From contig FNQX01000020.1 in assembly GCA_900107575.1 (NCBI GenBank), forward strand, positions 1-64,000: a stretch of DNA of 64,000 nucleotides, read 5' to 3'. This document shows, one piece after another, positions 63,212 through 64,000 of this stretch (position 1 is the first letter of the stretch; every line of letters starts with the position of its first letter). Origin of the DNA: Lachnospiraceae bacterium NK3A20. GTDB lineage: Bacteria > Bacillota > Clostridia > Lachnospirales > Lachnospiraceae. The notes beneath the pieces are model-generated. The model searched no databases. It worked only from the letters and a program-made list of their open reading frames with translations, and had not been told where the DNA came from. Made by a program: the position numbers and the translations under genes.

Positions 63212-64000
63212 GTGAAACAGAATAATCAGATGCTGACAGGCGGGATATTGCGGCCAATTCTGGCCTTTTTCTTCCCGATTCTGGTCGGCGCTTTCTTCCA
63301 GCAGCTCTACAATACGGTTGACGCGATTGTGGTGGGGCAGTTCGCCGGCACGGTTGCGCTCGCTTCTGTCGGCGGCTCCGCAGGACAGGTGACGGGCTTC
63401 ATCTTCAGTTTCTTCATGGGACTCTCAACCGGCGCAACCGTTATCATCGCGCAGAACATCGGCGCCGACAGACCGAAGGAAGTGGACATTGCCCTGCATA
63501 CCGCCTATACGTTCGGCCTCATTGGCGGCGTGATCCTGGGAGTGCTCGGCATACTCTTCTCGGTGCCGCTGCTGAATCTTTTGCAGACACCGGCTGACCT
63601 CATGGAAAGCTCTGGGGTTTACATGAGAATCCTTCTGGGAGGCCTGGTATTTACCCTGATCTACAACATGGGCTCAGGTATCCTGCGCGCGGCGGGCGAT
63701 TCGAAACGACCGCTGTACATTCTCATTGTGTGCTGCGGCGTGAACATTGTGCTCGATATCCTGATGGTGGCTGTGCTTCATATGGGCGTCATGGGTGCCG
63801 CCATTGCGACGGACATCTCCCAGGCAGTCAGTGCGGTTCTCATCACGTGGATCCTGTGTCGCCACACGCAAGGCATGAAGCTTGAAATCCGCAAGCTTCG
63901 GATTGACGGGCAGATGCTGGGCAAGGTGCTGCAGATCGGTTTTCCGACGGCGCTCGCGGGCAGTATGTTCTCTGTCGCAAATATGATATTGCAGACCTCG
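63212..64000 (+). CDS. MATE-family efflux protein, cut by window end
   Basis: The first 263 codons of a multidrug-type exporter: QLYNTVDAIVVGQFAGTVAL, GLSTGATVIIAQNIGA, RILLGGLVFTLIYNMGSG and ILRAAGDSKRPLYIL are typical of the DinF/NorM-like branch. The GTG at 63212 follows GGGGG; an ATG at 63230 is an alternative. No stop codon occurs before the end of the window, so the gene continues. It is a different MATE subtype from the one at 41440. Confidence 0.9.
   Translation, partial: MKQNNQMLTGGILRPILAFFFPILVGAFFQQLYNTVDAIVVGQFAGTVALASVGGSAGQVTGFIFSFFMGLSTGATVIIAQNIGADRPKEVDIALHTAYTFGLIGGVILGVLGILFSVPLLNLLQTPADLMESSGVYMRILLGGLVFTLIYNMGSGILRAAGDSKRPLYILIVCCGVNIVLDILMVAVLHMGVMGAAIATDISQAVSAVLITWILCRHTQGMKLEIRKLRIDGQMLGKVLQIGFPTALAGSMFSVANMILQTS

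Noticed and set aside
1-64000. Search for transposase, integrase, phage or toxin-antitoxin genes
   Set aside because: None of the supported proteins belongs to these groups; mobile-like signals are limited to short intergenic repeats.

Overview
The window is about 64 kb of fairly GC-rich DNA, densely packed with genes that carry strong Shine-Dalgarno sites. It looks like a chromosomal segment of a Gram-positive, anaerobic, fibre-using Clostridia member, probably Lachnospiraceae. The inference rests on a FabK-type fatty-acid operon, Lpl/Yes-type sugar ABC transport with a YesN/YesM two-component pair, a circularly permuted GH3 enzyme, GPH symport, many glycosidases without signal peptides, and iron-type alcohol dehydrogenase. 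No rRNA, tRNA, transposase, phage gene or CRISPR array was seen.

Layout. (1) 1-9.6 kb: an Opp/Dpp-type ABC importer (two permeases, two ATPases; the binding protein would lie upstream) in one operon with a GH2 beta-mannosidase-like enzyme and a permuted GH3 beta-glucosidase, closed by a terminator. (2) 9.6-17.7 kb: the type II fatty-acid operon acpP-accD-accA-fabH-fabK-fabD-fabG-fabF-fabZ, with no accB or accC. (3) 17.7-25.1 kb: a SWIM zinc-finger remnant, an FMN alpha-hydroxy-acid oxidase-like protein, an ABC exporter, a GH39 xylosidase, a type-B carboxylesterase, a TetR regulator and a strongly structured intergenic element. (4) 25.1-45.4 kb: a DUF815 ATPase, a GPH sugar symporter, then GH2, an AraC regulator, GH78, a TIM-barrel isomerase, GH43, GH1 and GH5; after that MalY-type aminotransferase, MATE pump, DUF234 ATPase and nitroreductase. 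(5) 45.5-57.4 kb: YesN/YesM divergent from an LplB-LplC-LplA sugar importer, then GH31, an alcohol dehydrogenase and an SDR protein. (6) 57.4-64 kb: an envelope operon (lipoprotein amidase, zinc-ribbon/YARHG membrane protein, zinc-ribbon multi-pass protein), ferritin, a glutaredoxin-like protein and a MATE gene cut by the window edge.

Together regions 1, 4 and 5 suggest uptake of plant hemicellulose oligosaccharides (mannosides, xylosides, rhamnosides, alpha-xylosides/glucosides) by three transporter types, followed by cytoplasmic hydrolysis. 

Unusual points are (a) low-complexity or Cys-rich insertions within otherwise intact housekeeping and glycosidase enzymes, some made of in-frame tandem repeats; (b) arrays of hairpins and a dispersed TATGCG / GTAACAGTTCAG-like repeat in intergenic DNA, with one related pair of repeats bracketing the GH2-GH5 block; and (c) the uncharacterised envelope operon. 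The only gene-free stretch longer than 300 bases is 57389-57748. It holds a terminator, a 38-bp direct repeat and an AT-rich promoter region.
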